Made by a program: the position numbers and the translations under genes. A DNA stretch of 64,000 nt from Taeniopygia guttata (lineage: Eukaryota > Chordata > Aves > Passeriformes > Estrildidae), in NCBI RefSeq assembly GCF_048771995.1, contig NC_133028.1, positions 6,631,501-6,695,500 on the forward strand. The letters are read 5' to 3'. The notes below the pieces were generated by a model. That model was given only the letters and a program-made list of their open reading frames with translations, had not been told where the DNA came from and searched no databases. This document shows, piece after piece, positions 1 to 13,280 of the stretch (its first letter is position 1; each line of letters opens with the position of its first letter).

Positions 1-3000
1 GAAATGAGTTATGGCCACAGGTTTCACAGCATTACAGGGCGAGTCTTCTCTGGATGACTGGCAGGTCATCTCATTTTTTCAGACACATTACTACAGACAC
101 CATCTCTATGATTTCCATTTATCTTTGCTATGAACACATGAAGAACTGTGAAATACTAAAGACTCTGAAATAGAACATCATAATCATCTTATCTTGGTGC
201 CTTTTTGGCACAGAGGTGTCTGGCTCCATTCAGCACCTGTATGACAGCTCTATTAATGCCTCTTTACAAGGCTTTTATGAACAGAAATGCAGTCGTTTGG
301 GAGAATAATAAGATCCTATAACAATAAGAAGGACTGAAGGAAGTCCAGGACGAAACCAATAATCCCATATTAGCTACTAAACAAAGTCAGAGGCAATACT
401 TAATAATGGGACTAAAATACCTGTGATCGCATCAGCTAAGAGTTCAGCATGATGCAAAAGAATCAGTGTAAAGCAGTGATTTAAAAAATACTTTAATTAT
501 GGTATTCTTAACCTCAAACACTCAATTCACCCTTAACCAACTCACAGAATGTAGGATTTTTTTCTTGTACTCATGCATTAGCTATGCAACGCACTCTTTC
601 TAAATTCACAGTGTTTTGATCTGAAACAGCCTCAATATTTGGAGATTATTTATTTTGTGCCTAATGATTGACTTCTTTTCTAATGACAAACTATTATTTT
701 AATTTCTTAAGAATTGCCTTTAATGTTTTGCATAGCAAGCAATAATTTTGTAAGGTTGCATATCCCTGGGTTAGGATTAACTACAGCCAACCTTATCCTG
801 CATTTATTTTTAGCAGAGAATGTCTTGAGATTTTACACTTTAAGCATCAGTCATGCCATGGGACTAACCTACAAGAACAATCTGGATGATCCATTTTTCA
901 GCAGACATATATAATGTTGATAGGACATAAAGCTTTGAGTCCAGAAAATGCTTAATTGTGTTTCTGAATTGGGCCCTGGATATAACATCAGTTATGGTTA
1001 TTTGCAAGTTACATTTCAATATCCAGCTTTTCAGGCTGTGTGTTTTTGTAGTTGCAACTTCCCACTTCCCCCGCACCGATTTAAGCGATGTTATTCTTGG
1101 CTAATAGTAATTGTGAGAAAATTGAATTCCATCTGTTTCCACCAAAAGCGGAAAATAGAATGTGAGAATCAATAGAAGACTGCACTTGTTACACACATTT
1201 GTCACAATCAGTGACTTTGCTAAGGCAACATGTCCGCAAGTATGATTTGCAAAATAAATAGCAAGTCACAGCATCTGATCACCAGCTGGCTTATTTAAAA
1301 GTCAGAGCCTCTTCTGACAGCTATAGATCATGAACTTTTAGGCATTGCATGGCCCCTCCAGGCTCATTCAAGGGAAAAGACATCTTTCAGCACAAAAATG
1401 GATGGAAGAGAATTTTAATACAGGTCTGGATGTGCACTCCTCAACAAAGTTTTGGGTTTACATCAGGTAGTTTCCCCATCCTAGATGATCCCTTTCTCAT
1501 ATCTGTGCTGATTACTCCATACCCGCTGTAATTTCACATGTACTTGCCGTGCGTCACCAGAGATTTCTCCGTGATTGATGCCAGCATCATTTCAGGTTTT
1601 CCCCTTAGCTAATGTTGTCAGAATTGAAATCTCTGTGGCTGCCTTTGGCTGAGCTGTCCAAGCCAAGTCATTCAGTGATTCATGGCCATGATTTGACCAA
1701 GCCACAAAGAGGCAAACACTGAATAAGTCCTAGCAAGCCTGTGCTTCATGTACAGGCACAGCACCACTCTTTTTTTTCAAACACATACTTGAGCCACCTC
1801 ATAGGACATACCAGTGTCTTATCTGCCTGTTTTTATCACAACCAATGCCTGGGTGGATAATTTCAGGAGTCCTTCAGCAAGAATTGCTAGATTCCTTCCC
1901 AGAATACAGTGTGTACTTTATCACAGTTTGCAACACCTTTGCCTAATTCTGCTACAGTCCCTGTGTAATACAGCATATTTTCCAGATTGTGCTGTGACAG
2001 AGCCAGTCTCAGCTAATGATTTCTTGCTATGTCAACAAAAGCCCAGTTTAGCCATGGCAGCAGAGCATCTCCCCCTGATCTCACCTCCCTACCCAAGGGT
2101 GCAGCATACCACCCACAGGCCCCATCCCCAAATAAAGCACAGTTCTGGGGTGCACAGAGGTATCAGACTTGTTGCTCTGTAGCTGGGGATCTCCTCAGCA
2201 CTGTGCAAACCTCAGGTCCAGGTCAGTGGCACAGGATGAAGCTGGACTCACCTCACCCACTGCCACCAAGAGAAAGACCAAGGCCACCCCACTGCATTAG
2301 CCAAGAGTCCCTCCCAAGAATAACAGGAACTGCTCACAAATTTAAAAGGTGAATTGGGGATTCCTCAGCCCTTAGGAGGCTCACAATCACGTAACAGGTA
2401 TGGCTTTCATAAAACGGATGCTCAGCCTAAAAAAGCTCAAGGGCTTTGAGCTTCAAAGTTAATGCCTGTTGTTTGCCAAAATGTGTGGGGAAAAGGTGTG
2501 TGTGACTGCTGCAGTGCAACAGTAAAAACAGGAGTCATTAACAAGGAACAGTGTTGGATGAATAATGTCATTATGCTCGTTAACAGCATGCCTTCGTCTG
2601 GAACTCTCTTTGCCATACCTGGGCTTGAATTTCAGCAGAGCATACATGCAGTGAAACCTGGAAAGTCCAAAGTGGTTAATTACAATGTTCAGCAGCCTAA
2701 AAAGACTCCCATAGGCAGAGAGATTTAAGGCAGTACAACAGCCTGCAATTTAGAGGGAAGCAAATAAAAAGGGACAGTACAGAGAAGTGTAACAGAAAGA
2801 ACCACTTGGGACAAATAGGGTAAATTTAGGTGTTTAGTTTTTCCCAAAGGCTTCCCTATAGGTTAGGCAGTTATACCATAAAAATTCTTAAACAAGTCAA
2901 AGAAATATTTTCTACAGTGCCTAACAGCTATGAAAATGTTGGAGGGAACAAGGAGTCAACAACTTTAAAAGAGGGCAGACACTTAAATTTATATCTGCAA

Positions 3001-4424
3001 TTGTCCCAACTGAAATAAAACACATGGAGATGGATCTGTAGCAGGGTTCAGGACAAAATCCAGTTGCTAAAGTCCAGGCTCCATATGATAAGGACTTTTC
3101 ATATCAGCTGACAGAAAGGTGAAGCTTTGATAATTTCATAACAATAAGCCAGAGTTCCATGGTACAGTGAGTGCTAGATGTAAAAAAAGAGTTTCCAAGC
3201 CTTACTTTTTAAAATTTCAGGGGTTTACTAATGTTAGTAATATACATTAACATAATATTCATAGAGGTTACAGAGAGACATACAGCTATTATTTTTTTCA
3301 CAATCATTGCAGAGTCTTTCCCTGCCTTTTCCAGCAGGAAATGGCCAGGTTAGGAATGGGGACAGCATGTGGCTCCAGTCAAAATGAACATAATGGGAAA
3401 TGGAAAACCCTGAATGGGGCAAAAGTTCATGAGTTTGGTGCCAGTAATCAGATACTTCTAAGCTTGTTTGGGTTTTGTTGGGGGATTTTTGGGCTTTTTT
3501 AAGGGGGAAAATAAAAAAGTGAAATAAATCATATCTGGTAGGAAAATCAGGCTCTCTGAGGAGGAAAGCATGAGTAAACTGAAGTGCCAAGATCTGAAGG
3601 CAAAAGCTGTGGCAGATCCATATCCTGCATTAATCAAGCAGCTACAGAGAGATGTACTGTACTGAGCAGCTGGTTATCTGCTTCCTGCCCTCAGAGGCGA
3701 GATGTCCTGACCACATGTGCCCTAGCACAGGCTGCACCTTAATCCAATCCCAAAACAATTATAACCAACAGCAACTGAATCTAGGATAATCCTAATAAAA
3801 AAATTAATCCCCATCCTGTGTTAAAAGTGAAGGGGTTTTGAAACATCCTGATTTTAAAGATTTGGTGTAGTCTTCTTACATGGGTTTCTGAGTTTTGAAT
3901 CTTTCTGGTTTACTCAAGCCTGATTTCCAGGTCACTCCTCATGATTTAGTTCCTGATTCTTTTGTTATTACCATCTGCTTCCAACTGCCTGGTTTCCCAG
4001 TCCAGATTGTAGAGGTATTTATTGTTTCTGACTGCAGGCAGGTAAATTTCCAATGCCCACTGAAGCAAAGTTCTGATTATGAATTATGTCTGATTGTGCT
4101 TTTAGGGTTCTGGGATTGCCCCTCCAGGAGAAAAAAAGGGCAAATAACTCAAGAAACATCCAGAGGAGCCACTCTATAAAGAGATGATTGATAGATATAT
4201 AGATAGGTAAGTGATAAGAGATTAAATTCTATACATACAATTCAATGATGTATATACAGAGGTAGAGATATAGACATCAAGAACACCCTGAAAATGAACA
4301 TGTGCTTGTGCATGGGAAATTCCAAAACTAGTTTTATTGTGGCCCAGTAAAAATGAGAACTGGCTTTTGGCACTCACGATGGTCATGCTCCAGTTTCTCA
4401 AACTGAATAATGGTTAAACTCTGA
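1..4424. other. Intergenic DNA, no gene seen
   Basis: AT-rich sequence with a pyrimidine-rich block at 2200-2330. It has a small inverted repeat at 53-70 and a gatagata-like stretch near 4185-4210. The open frames at 1814-2182 and 2029-2352 overlap in two frames and resemble no family. Confidence 0.6.
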
Positions 4425-4610
4425 GTACAGAATTTCTTCCTAAAGTCTGATCCAAATCTGTCCTTTTTCAGTTTAAAACCATTGCCTGTATAAATGCTCT
4501 CTCCTCCTTGTTATAAGCCCCCTTAAGGTACTGGAATCTTTGGAAAGATTCCTGCACCTGCTCACAGGTGCGCTGCTGCCCACCACTCCACAGGCTGAAC
4601 AGATTTTGTG
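4425..4610 (-). mobile_element. CR1 LINE fragment (internal part of 3' region)
   Basis: It reads aatttcttcctaaagtctga, a tcagtttaaaaccattgcc segment, and aagcccccttaaggtactgg, matching the reverse complement of CR1 upstream of its tail. Traces continue to caggctgaacag near 4595. The tail itself is missing on the left, so the copy is truncated at both ends. Confidence 0.8.
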
Positions 4611-5805
4611 TGATGTGAATCTCCTCACACCCAACCCCTGCTTGCCCTGGGAAATCACCTCCCCAGGGACCCTCTACTATTCAGCAAATGTGAGGGGAGC
4701 AGTTCACAGAGCTCACACTAACACTGAATGTCAGAGGTAAATGAACAAGGTCCCAGCAATGCTGAGCACATCCTCTGAAGGTTCATGCTGCAATGTGTGG
4801 GTGGAGTGTCCTGAGCAAAGCAGCTCTGGGTAATTTGTGAAGAACAAAGCTGGTTCCAGCTCATTCTTGCAAGAGCATCTCAGCGCAGAACTTCGCCACA
4901 AAACATTTCCCGTCCTGTGGTATTTGTCAGCCGAGCAATCTGCAAAAATCCCTGAATTTCAAGGGGAAAATGTGACAGATTGTTTGTTGAATGCAAGCTA
5001 CTAAAAGTGGTAAATGACTCTTTTTTACTACCTCTCCTGATACATGCAGCTGAACATATAAATCACTGAGCTCGCTGGAAGTCTGGAAAAACTCACAGTT
5101 CCGGAGTTAATCATTAATATTGTGGGGTTACAAGGAGGTATTTTTAAGATTGCCACAGCATGTGGGAAATTCCCATGTGAATTCCCTGCAGGTTTTCAAG
5201 AAATAGCCTTTTCTATTTGGCTCAGATGCTTTTGTAATTGTTTACGTACATTGAATATGAAGTATCAAGGTCAGATATTTTCCAGAAAGCCAAAGCAAAC
5301 AATTTACCATTCTGTTGTAGAAGAAAACACCAGAACAATTCCAACATAGGCCAATTTCCTTTTTCTTTCTCTTGCTTTATGTGATATTACACTATCTTGC
5401 AGAAAACACTGGAATTCTGATTACTTAAAAGCATGTCAATCTACTGGGTACAGAATTCCCTCACTGAGAGAAGTAGCAACAAGTTTAACCTCACATACTC
5501 AAAGAAAGTCTATTTCCTACATTTTGTTTTCCAAATATCCACCATGAGCTGCAGTATCAGCTCAGTTCCCAGCATAAGCCCTGAGAACCAAAAAAATTAT
5601 ATTCATACAATTACAATGGCTTGATTTTCATGGGCTCTCTATCTCCCAGTTCATATTATCACTGGAAAGGATAGCCAAGAGCAATGTTTTCTTTTTCTTC
5701 TTGAATTGATAAAGTTTGTTCCAAATCAGTGCATTATTGCTGACATCTTTTCCCAGAAAATCTGCTCAGAAAGTGATCTAACCCCAATGGCTGTGGACAC
5801 TTGTT

Positions 5806-5828
5806 TGGATGACTGGAAAAGTCATCCA
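5806..5828 (+). repeat. Perfect 9-bp inverted repeat
   Basis: tggatgact and agtcatcca flank a 5-nt loop, ggaaa. A similar arrangement, gatgac and gtcatc, is at 53-70. Confidence 0.9.
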
Positions 5829-6149
5829 GTCCTTCAGCTGCTTTGGAAAGAGAAACCCTTTTCCCTACTAACCCTACTCAGCTGGGATAGAACCTTTCTG
5901 TATGGCACCCTGGCAGTGACCCCTGGTCAGTGTTTTGTCACCAGCAATGAGGGTTTCAGGATTAAAGTGGCCTAATATGAGCCAAAAATGCCAGTATTTC
6001 TCCCAGGAAGGGCTAATCCTCTTGACCACTCCCATAATACATAGAGCACAAATTTTGTAGCACTAAATAGATGAAGTTTGCATCATAGCTGCTTCTCCTG
6101 ACCCCTCCCATGCTCAGAGGCTCACACTGGGAAGTCACTTCTGTAGATA

Positions 6150-6235
6150 GAACCATAAAATCATTTCTGTTGGAAAAAATCTTTAAGATTATCAACTCCA
6201 AGTATTAACACAGCACTGCCAAGACCACTGAAATA
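6150..6235 (-). mobile_element. CR1 LINE 3'-end fragment, diverged
   Basis: The words ataaaatcatttctgttgga, aatctttaagattatcaact and cagcactgccaagaccact match the reverse complement of a CR1 subfamily whose 3' end reads caacccagcactgccaagtc. The copy is only about 85 bp. Confidence 0.75.
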
Positions 6236-6416
6236 TAAGCCAATGTATTAACAGCAAAAAGTAATTTCAAAAAAACGCATAAAATGAACCTTTTATGCAA
6301 CACCATCAGTTTAGAGGGTATGTATTTTATGAAAGTCCAACACTTAATTATAGAAAATTAAATAAGAAGTAATAATTGAGCCCCTCTGATACATTCACAG
6401 AACAGAATTGTGTTAT

Positions 6417-6447
6417 GAAAAGATGTTATGCTAGAAAAGATGTTATG
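6417..6447 (+). repeat. 14-bp direct repeat, 17-bp period
   Basis: gaaaagatgttatg occurs at 6417-6430 and 6434-6447, separated by three bases. Confidence 0.9.
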
Positions 6448-6479
6448 AATCCAGGGAAATTATATATGGGTCAACTTAT

Positions 6480-6504
6480 AAAAAAAAAAAAAAAAAAAAA
6501 AAAA
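6480..6504 (+). repeat. Poly(A) run of 25
   Basis: An uninterrupted A tract. It could be a retroposition tail, but no recognisable retrocopy lies to its left. Confidence 0.95.
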
Positions 6505-6999
6505 GGAAACAAGACCAAACACAGAAAAACCCCAATAACACAGCAACAACAGGGAGCCCAAATTTCACTTTAAATACATATTTAAGCATATGCATCTACA
6601 ATTCCTTCTTCGGCAAGCTGAGCACCCAGGGTTTGCACTGCTTGAGAAATTTCAGCTGATATGAACAGCTGGAAACAAATACAGGTCAGTAAAAAGTATT
6701 TTTAAGAATTAGACATCTTTGAGGATGGTACCACTACATTTTTCACCATCTTTCTTCTTAAAATCTAGCCCTCCTTAGGGTATCAGAGTTCAACAAAGAT
6801 GTGGAAGCTCTCTTAGAGGGTAATACCAAACCCAAACTCCAGGTCAGATCCAAGACTAGGCATTTACCCAGGGGTGCTTTCACAAAAACTCATGAAAATC
6901 CTCATTGCAATGAGACTTGAAAAACAAATATCAGGATGAGAAAATAAAGCCACTGAAATGTAGGTTTGGCCCAGTGCTCTCAGAAAGGACCCCGGCCAA

Positions 7000-7465
7000 T
7001 TAGTCTGAGTTCAGGCAAGAATGAAGGAAGGCTTAAACACCATAAATTATGAAGAATGATTAAAAGGATGGGATTTGTTTAGTCTAGAAAGGAGATAATT
7101 AAGAGGAATCATGATAGCAGTCTCCAAACAGAGGGACTTGTTGCTGTGTAAGAAAGGAAATGACCATCTCCTGTGATCCCTGGGAGCCTGGAAAGAAGCA
7201 GTGATGTCACACTGGCCTCCAGGCAGGACATGAGCAAGGCTTTAGGAGAGAAGTTTGTAACATTAACCAGTGATAAGTCTTGAAAACATTTCCTAGGAAG
7301 GTTGTGGGACCTCTGTCACTGCAGGTTTTTGAAAACATGTGAAGTAAATATATGCCAGGAGTAGTTAGTGTGAAGCCAACCCCACCTGGGTGAGGCAATG
7401 GTCTGGATGACCTCCCAAGAGCTTGCCCAGCCCTATTTTCAATTATTCTGTTCTTCCTTTCTTAA
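7000..7465 (+). mobile_element. Old CR1-type LINE remnant
   Basis: The order of motifs (ggatgggatttgtttagtct, agaaaggagataattaagag, gatagcagtctccaaaca, then ggaaggttgtgggacctctg and ggtctggatgacctccc) follows the sense strand of the CR1 3' region. It is heavily diverged. It ends near a caattattctgttctt tail-like sequence. Confidence 0.65.
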
Positions 7466-8404
7466 GCTGTGTGGAGAGATGTGCAATTGCTTGTCACAAC
7501 CTGTTTATAAAAGGCAATTCTCTTGCGAAATTCCAATAGGACACCCCAAGACAGCACATTAGAAGCAAACACTAAATCTTATTTCTTTACACTGCTGCCT
7601 TGACACCACAGACTTCTTGTCCAGTCCTGTTTTTCATCTGGCTGTCACAGGTTGGCTCCAAGATTTTTAAGAGCCCATTCAGAAGCACTGTTATAACATA
7701 AGTCTCTCTCTCAATGAATAATTAAAAACAAAGTTTCAGATGCTTTTAGAAATAGAAAATATAGATAACTAATGCTGTAATTGATAGTAGGACATTAGGA
7801 AGGAAAGGCACCACTGACTAGGAAATATCCTCCAGTCATGTACTGCACCCTGAGATAAGCAAATGCTAAAAGTAATTCAGCAATTTGGTTTTGATGCACC
7901 AAAAACATCTCTGGCAAGAACATGTGTATTCTGCTCTTCTGTACTCCCCACCCAGCATTCTCATTAATTCAGGTCCAAAGCTACAGAGTTATTTAACATT
8001 TTATCTCTATTCCATTGGACCCAGGTAGCTGAGCACCACTGCAGAGCTGAGCCTGGGTTTGTACATCAAGTCCAAAGTCATCCTGAAGAGCCTTCCCAAG
8101 GCTGGCAGGCCACGGAGCTGAGGACTCCAAGCATTGTCTGCTCACAGCTGTGGTCGTGGAGATGTTCTCTGAGTAGGCTTTACCTAAGTGCAAACAAATA
8201 CACTCACACAAACAAACACACATAGTTTGACATTTTAAGCAGGCCTGGAGTGTTTGGTTAAAGGTCAGAAAACCACAACAAATAACATTTCAGAGTGTTT
8301 TCATTATTTCCTTCCACCTAAAAATGTTCCTCTATTTTTGAGGCTGTAATCTTCCTTCTTAGAAACATTCACACACTAGAATCTTTCTCATTCTAGGTCA
8401 CATC

Positions 8405-8440
8405 TCTTTTTCTTTTCTTTTTTTTTTTTTTTTTTTTTTT
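8405..8440 (+). repeat. Pyrimidine tract with T23
   Basis: A CTTTT-type tract ending in 23 uninterrupted T at 8418-8440. Confidence 0.95.
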
Positions 8441-9039
8441 AATCACCTCCCTCATTTTTCAGGAATTCATCTGGAAATTCAAATAAGTTTTTGTTTTCTT
8501 TAGTTGGTCAGTGATTGTACAATATCTACATTGAGCAACCATGCTATGATTTGGGCTGACTGTCTGAATTATCTCCCTTTTCTTATTTTAAGAGTTTTGC
8601 TGCCTCAAATCCCCATTTAGATTTCTTGTGACTGTTTGGATATATGCTGTGTTGTGCAGACACTGCTGTCATTTGCAGGCTTTGTAAGATCAAAGAATAA
8701 TTTCTAGTCTTTGAGGCTCACCACTTTAAAATCTACTTCCCAAATTAGAGTTAGAAGAGGTTTTCTTCAACATACTGGCTTCCTATAATACCTGACCACA
8801 TGAGCTCAGTGCTAATCTTAATGTCACCATTGATTAAATGCATTTTAAATGTGGTGCCTCTCCCTCTGCTCAGTCACAGCTGGCACTCTACAATGCAAAA
8901 ACAAGAGAGGGAGAGAAGAATATCTCCAGGTTGTAGCTGAAATGTAGGAAATTCAGATTGCCACTCTGATTGCCCACTTAGTGTCAACTCCAGATGGAAT
9001 TCTCCAGTGAAGCTTGGTTGCAGACATCCTGCAGAGCCA

Positions 9040-9202
9040 CAGGATCATGGAATGGTTTGAGTTGGAAAGGACCTTAAACACCATCTCAATTCACCCCCTG
9101 CCATGACCAGGGATGCTGCCACTAGACCAGGTTGCTCCAAGCCCCATCCAGCCTGGCCTTGACCTTCCAGGGATGGGGAGTCCACAGCCTCTCTGGGCAA
9201 TT
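9040..9202 (-). mobile_element. CR1 LINE 3'-end fragment
   Basis: The plus strand reads atcatggaatggtttgagtt, ggaaaggaccttaaacacca, accaggttgctccaagccc and cctctctgggcaa, the reverse complement of the CR1 tail. It is about 160 bp and truncated at its 5' side. Confidence 0.92.
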
Positions 9203-12200
9203 CATAATCAATGATAATTGATCTTATGGGGTATTTTTTACCTTGATCCATCCCATCATTTTGGGACTCCTTCTCAGCCAGAGTGGTGACACAGACTCAT
9301 GTTTAGCCACCCATAACTCTACGTAACCTGTGAAGTAATGTGTGTGTTTTGCTGTTTTAAGTGAACCGCTATTTAAGTTGTTTTTTTTCCTAGATCACAA
9401 TATCAGAATAATTATGAGAATATTTTAAACTAATGAAAGGATATGTTCTGATCATAACTCATTAACTCAGGACTAAAAAGTGCTACCATCCAATAATCCT
9501 ATTCCTAATTGCAAGTAATAATGTCTTTCTCCTCGGAATGGAGAGCTTCAATTCACTGCAAATTCAAAGCAATTTAACAATAAGACTGACAATGGGAACA
9601 AGAGAAGAGCCACATCTATTTAGACAACATAAAGCAGTGCTTGCTGTACAACTGTGGCTTGTGACTGACTGAACAACTGGGAAAACTCAGCAGGGCTGCT
9701 TTCTGAAGAGAAAGATGGATAAGCGTAAATTCATTTGGGCATGACAAGCCGATACCGAACGCAACAGCGACACAATTATCTGCCTTCAAAAGACAATGAG
9801 GCAGGCACATTTCTTTATTCATATGATGCCATTAAAAATAAATAAACTAACCAAGTGACAAAGGCACGTGGGCTGCAGTATTATTCCACCACAAAACACC
9901 AGGTTTCTGGAGAGACCTTCTGCAAGGGCAGGAGTCCCTCAGGCTCTGCTGCAGCCCCGCGCTGCTGGGAAAAGCTCTGCCATGGAATAATTAGACAACA
10001 AACCCAACTGTGGAAAGCTTTGGGAGTCAGAGTCCCCCATCCTCATCCTTCACAGTAAATAAAGGGTAAGTGATTGCCTTTGCATGAAAACAACCTTCCC
10101 CTCTACACTGGAGAATGGCAATGGGAATTACAGAAGCCTCCAAATTTGCTCAGATCTCATGCACAGTGCTGTGTCAAGGCAAGCCTGAAGGATTATGAAA
10201 GAGTAATTGCTCTGCAATAGTTTCTCTTTGTGCTGCTTTGCTCTTTGGATTGCTGTATGGATTGATCTCCTCTCAGTTCCCTGAGCATTGCCTCTCCCAG
10301 CTATTCCATGTGAAGTTTTTGGGATATCCTGAAACAAAACCTCTCAAGGCTGAGGTCTGCTGGGACCCTGGAAATGTCCAGCCCAGGGTGTGTGTAAGTC
10401 ATTGTGTGCATATTGCAAAATAAATGTCAAAAGTTTTCTGCATTCACAGGCAAATGCAGAGCAGCCTTAAAAATAAAAATAAATGCAAAGAAATGCTTTG
10501 CTCTTTATCAGGATGAGAGAAAAAGGCTCCTCACATCCCTGCTGATACATAAAGGATCCCTCCTCTCCCACATTCTCACATTAAGGCTGCATTCACCACC
10601 TCCCCTTCAATCTCACTTTGAACCAAGGAGGACCAGCTGATGTTTCCTCTGAGACCACAAATATGAGAGAAAGCACAGCAAGCAGAATCCCACACCATTA
10701 TGGAACCAGATTTTGCAATCCTTTTTGCCCCACTTCCTCCCTTGAAATTTAAGCCTCATGTATCAATGTCACCCTAGTCCAGCCAGGATCCTTCTCCTCT
10801 TCCCTCCAGCCCAGTTTCTTCTTCTCCAAGCTGACATCAAGGACACAGCTTCCTACAGCAGCAGATTGAACACTGGAAGGGAATGTTGAGGGGATTTTCC
10901 ATTTCCCTAGTGCTAGAGAGCAGAATTAATTCAATCCGTAACACAAGAGGCTCTTTCCACATCCTTTTCTGGAATATGGCAGAAGTATTGGTTTCCTCTC
11001 TTTCCTGTAAGGCCTATTTCCTGTGATGCATTTGAAAGCAAATTTAGAAAATACAATTGGCTGCACAAAATATGAAATACTCTTGTGTTGGGGATGGAAG
11101 CTGAGAGGGTTCTGAGGCATTTCAGCCTAAGCACTGTCAGTCTTCAAAAAAATTTAAATTACACTGTCCACAGCAGTCAGGATTAATTAGCCTTATTTTC
11201 TCAAGCTTTTCCCTTAGATTAATAGACTGCCAAGAGGAACGAACACAAAGGTGCTCATACCACCACATTTCATGGCATTTGATCATCCTTGAGAGTCAGT
11301 CTTCCTAGAGCCCAGTCTGCTGCCAAAGGAGATATCCTAAAAGGGCAGCTAGTGATCCCTGGGCAGTGCAGGGAAGCTTGCATCACCTTTCTAGATGTTT
11401 GACAAGAGATCCTGGTTTTTGGAAGGCTAATGTTAGGTGAGGTGAAAGTAAAGGGATGTTTTTACAAAAAACTTAGTCTGAGCTCCTACGCAAGTACTCT
11501 TCCTACTCTTCTCTCCTGTTTGACACAAAACATCTTGTACCTACTCCTGATGTGCCCTCAGCCCTTCCTGTCTCATTTCCTGGGGTGAGAAGGACCACAG
11601 GTTCTGCTGGAACATAGGCTGGAAACCAGGGTTGGAAAAAAAACTGCTGCCCAGGGCAACTCTCAGAAATTTAAAAAAACCCAAGAAACAGACTTGTTCC
11701 ATGAAGAAGAAAATGTTGCAATGTACAAACCCAAAACACGCAAAACTCAGGCTGGTCAGTCACAGCACTTCATCTCTATATTTCTGAGAAGTTCACTGAA
11801 ATACCAACCTTTTATTGCTTTTTGTTTCCAGAAGGGATGTGGCAATTTCAGAATATCAATTTTGAAATGTCACTGTCTTTCAAACAGGAGGCTTAGCCTT
11901 TTCTGCCAGTACTTCTCATTTCAAACAATTGGCAGGTCCTGAGGAAAAAAATACTTAGGTAAAAAAAAATAAGAAAAAAAAAAAAGTGTTTCTTACAAGT
12001 TCTGAAAACCTTGCAGAGCACACTGCAACACAAATGTGAGCTGCATCAATCAAGTGCATATATTGCCTTGGCTCTTTCCCACAGCTTCCCAAATGACACA
12101 TATCCAATGGCTGCTTGTCCCTTCACCCAGCCCAGGATGTGTGCAGATGACCTGGGGTCCTTGTACCCCTGCTGAGTCTAAATAAACCACACAATAAAAT

Positions 12201-12727
12201 AAGCAGGAAGGTCATTCTTCAATCTACTTTTCTCTACACATTGAGCATATAGAAAGCTGATGCTGAAGATGGTGGCTGGAGAGGATAAGAAATCTTTAAT
12301 GAGGGATTATATTGCTTTTTGGAAGACACAAGCTGGCGGACATTAGTCTGTGGTATTTAAACTGTCTTGTCTTTGGATTACATTATTTTCTTTTAAAAAA
12401 ATGAGATAGCCTCAAAAAGCAAGCACCCATGTTAATGTTCACTCTCCTGCACACTCCCTCTCACCCTTCCCCAGACCTCTCTGGCCGCTCTGTCCTCCCA
12501 GGTGCTGGCACGTGGCTGGGCATGTTTCTGCTTTGGAGAGAGAGACATCCTTCCTGGCTGCTGCCAAAACCAAAAGCAGTTCCTGATACTAATTCAGGTT
12601 CTTGGGAGAGTGCATTTTTCCCATTTGCAGCTAATGGTCAGGTTAGAGATTCATCCTGGGAAGTGATTCCAGAGCAATTCAAAGGACTCAGATGCCCATT
12701 TCAGCAAGGCCATTTATACAGCAAAAC
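9203..12727. other. Intergenic DNA, no gene seen
   Basis: Unique AT-rich sequence with only the A-rich run at 11961-11985. The open frames are short, overlap each other, and carry no recognised domain. Confidence 0.6.
11961..11985 (+). repeat. A-rich run
   Basis: A9, then TAAG, then A12. Low complexity only. Confidence 0.9.
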
Positions 12728-13280
12728 CACAGAATGGAATCACAGATTATCCTGATGTGGAAGGGATCCACAAGGTTCATCAAAGTCTGACTCCTGGCTC
12801 TGCACAGCACTGTCCCCAAGAGTCACCCTGTGCCCGAGAGCTTTGTCCAAACACCCCCTGAGCTCTGCCAGGCTGGTGCTGTGCCCACTGCCCTGGGGAG
12901 CCTGTTCAGTGCCCAGCCACCCTCTGGGGGAAGAACCTTTTCCTGATACCCAGCACAAACCTCCCCTGGCACAGCTTCAGGTCATTCCTTGGCTCCTGTC
13001 CCTGTCACCACAGAGCAGAGGTCAGTGTCTGTCCCTCCTCTTCCCCTCCCGAGGAATTTGTAACTGCGCTGAGGTCTCCCCTCAGTCTCCTCCAGGCTGA
13101 GCAGACCAAGTGCCCTCAGCCTCTCCTCACACGGCTTCCCCTCAAGGCCCTTCACCATCCTCGTGCCCTCCTTTGGGCACTCTCTGATAGTTTAATGTTT
13201 TTATGTTGCAGGGCTCAGAACTGCCCTCAGCACTCAAGTGCATCCCAGAGCAGAGCAGAAAAATCCCCTCCCTCCACCAT
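12728..13280 (-). mobile_element. CR1 LINE fragment, longest young copy in the window
   Basis: About 550 bp match the reverse complement of the CR1 3' region, starting at the very tail (acagaatggaatcacagatt). They run through tggaagggatccacaaggtt, gggaagaaccttttcctgat, gaggtctcccctcagtctcc and tccaggctgagcagaccaag to agggctcagaactgccctca. The subfamily resembles the CR1 group whose tail ends in the acagaatatcctgagttgg type. It is 5'-truncated like nearly all avian CR1, with no intact reading frame. Confidence 0.92.
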
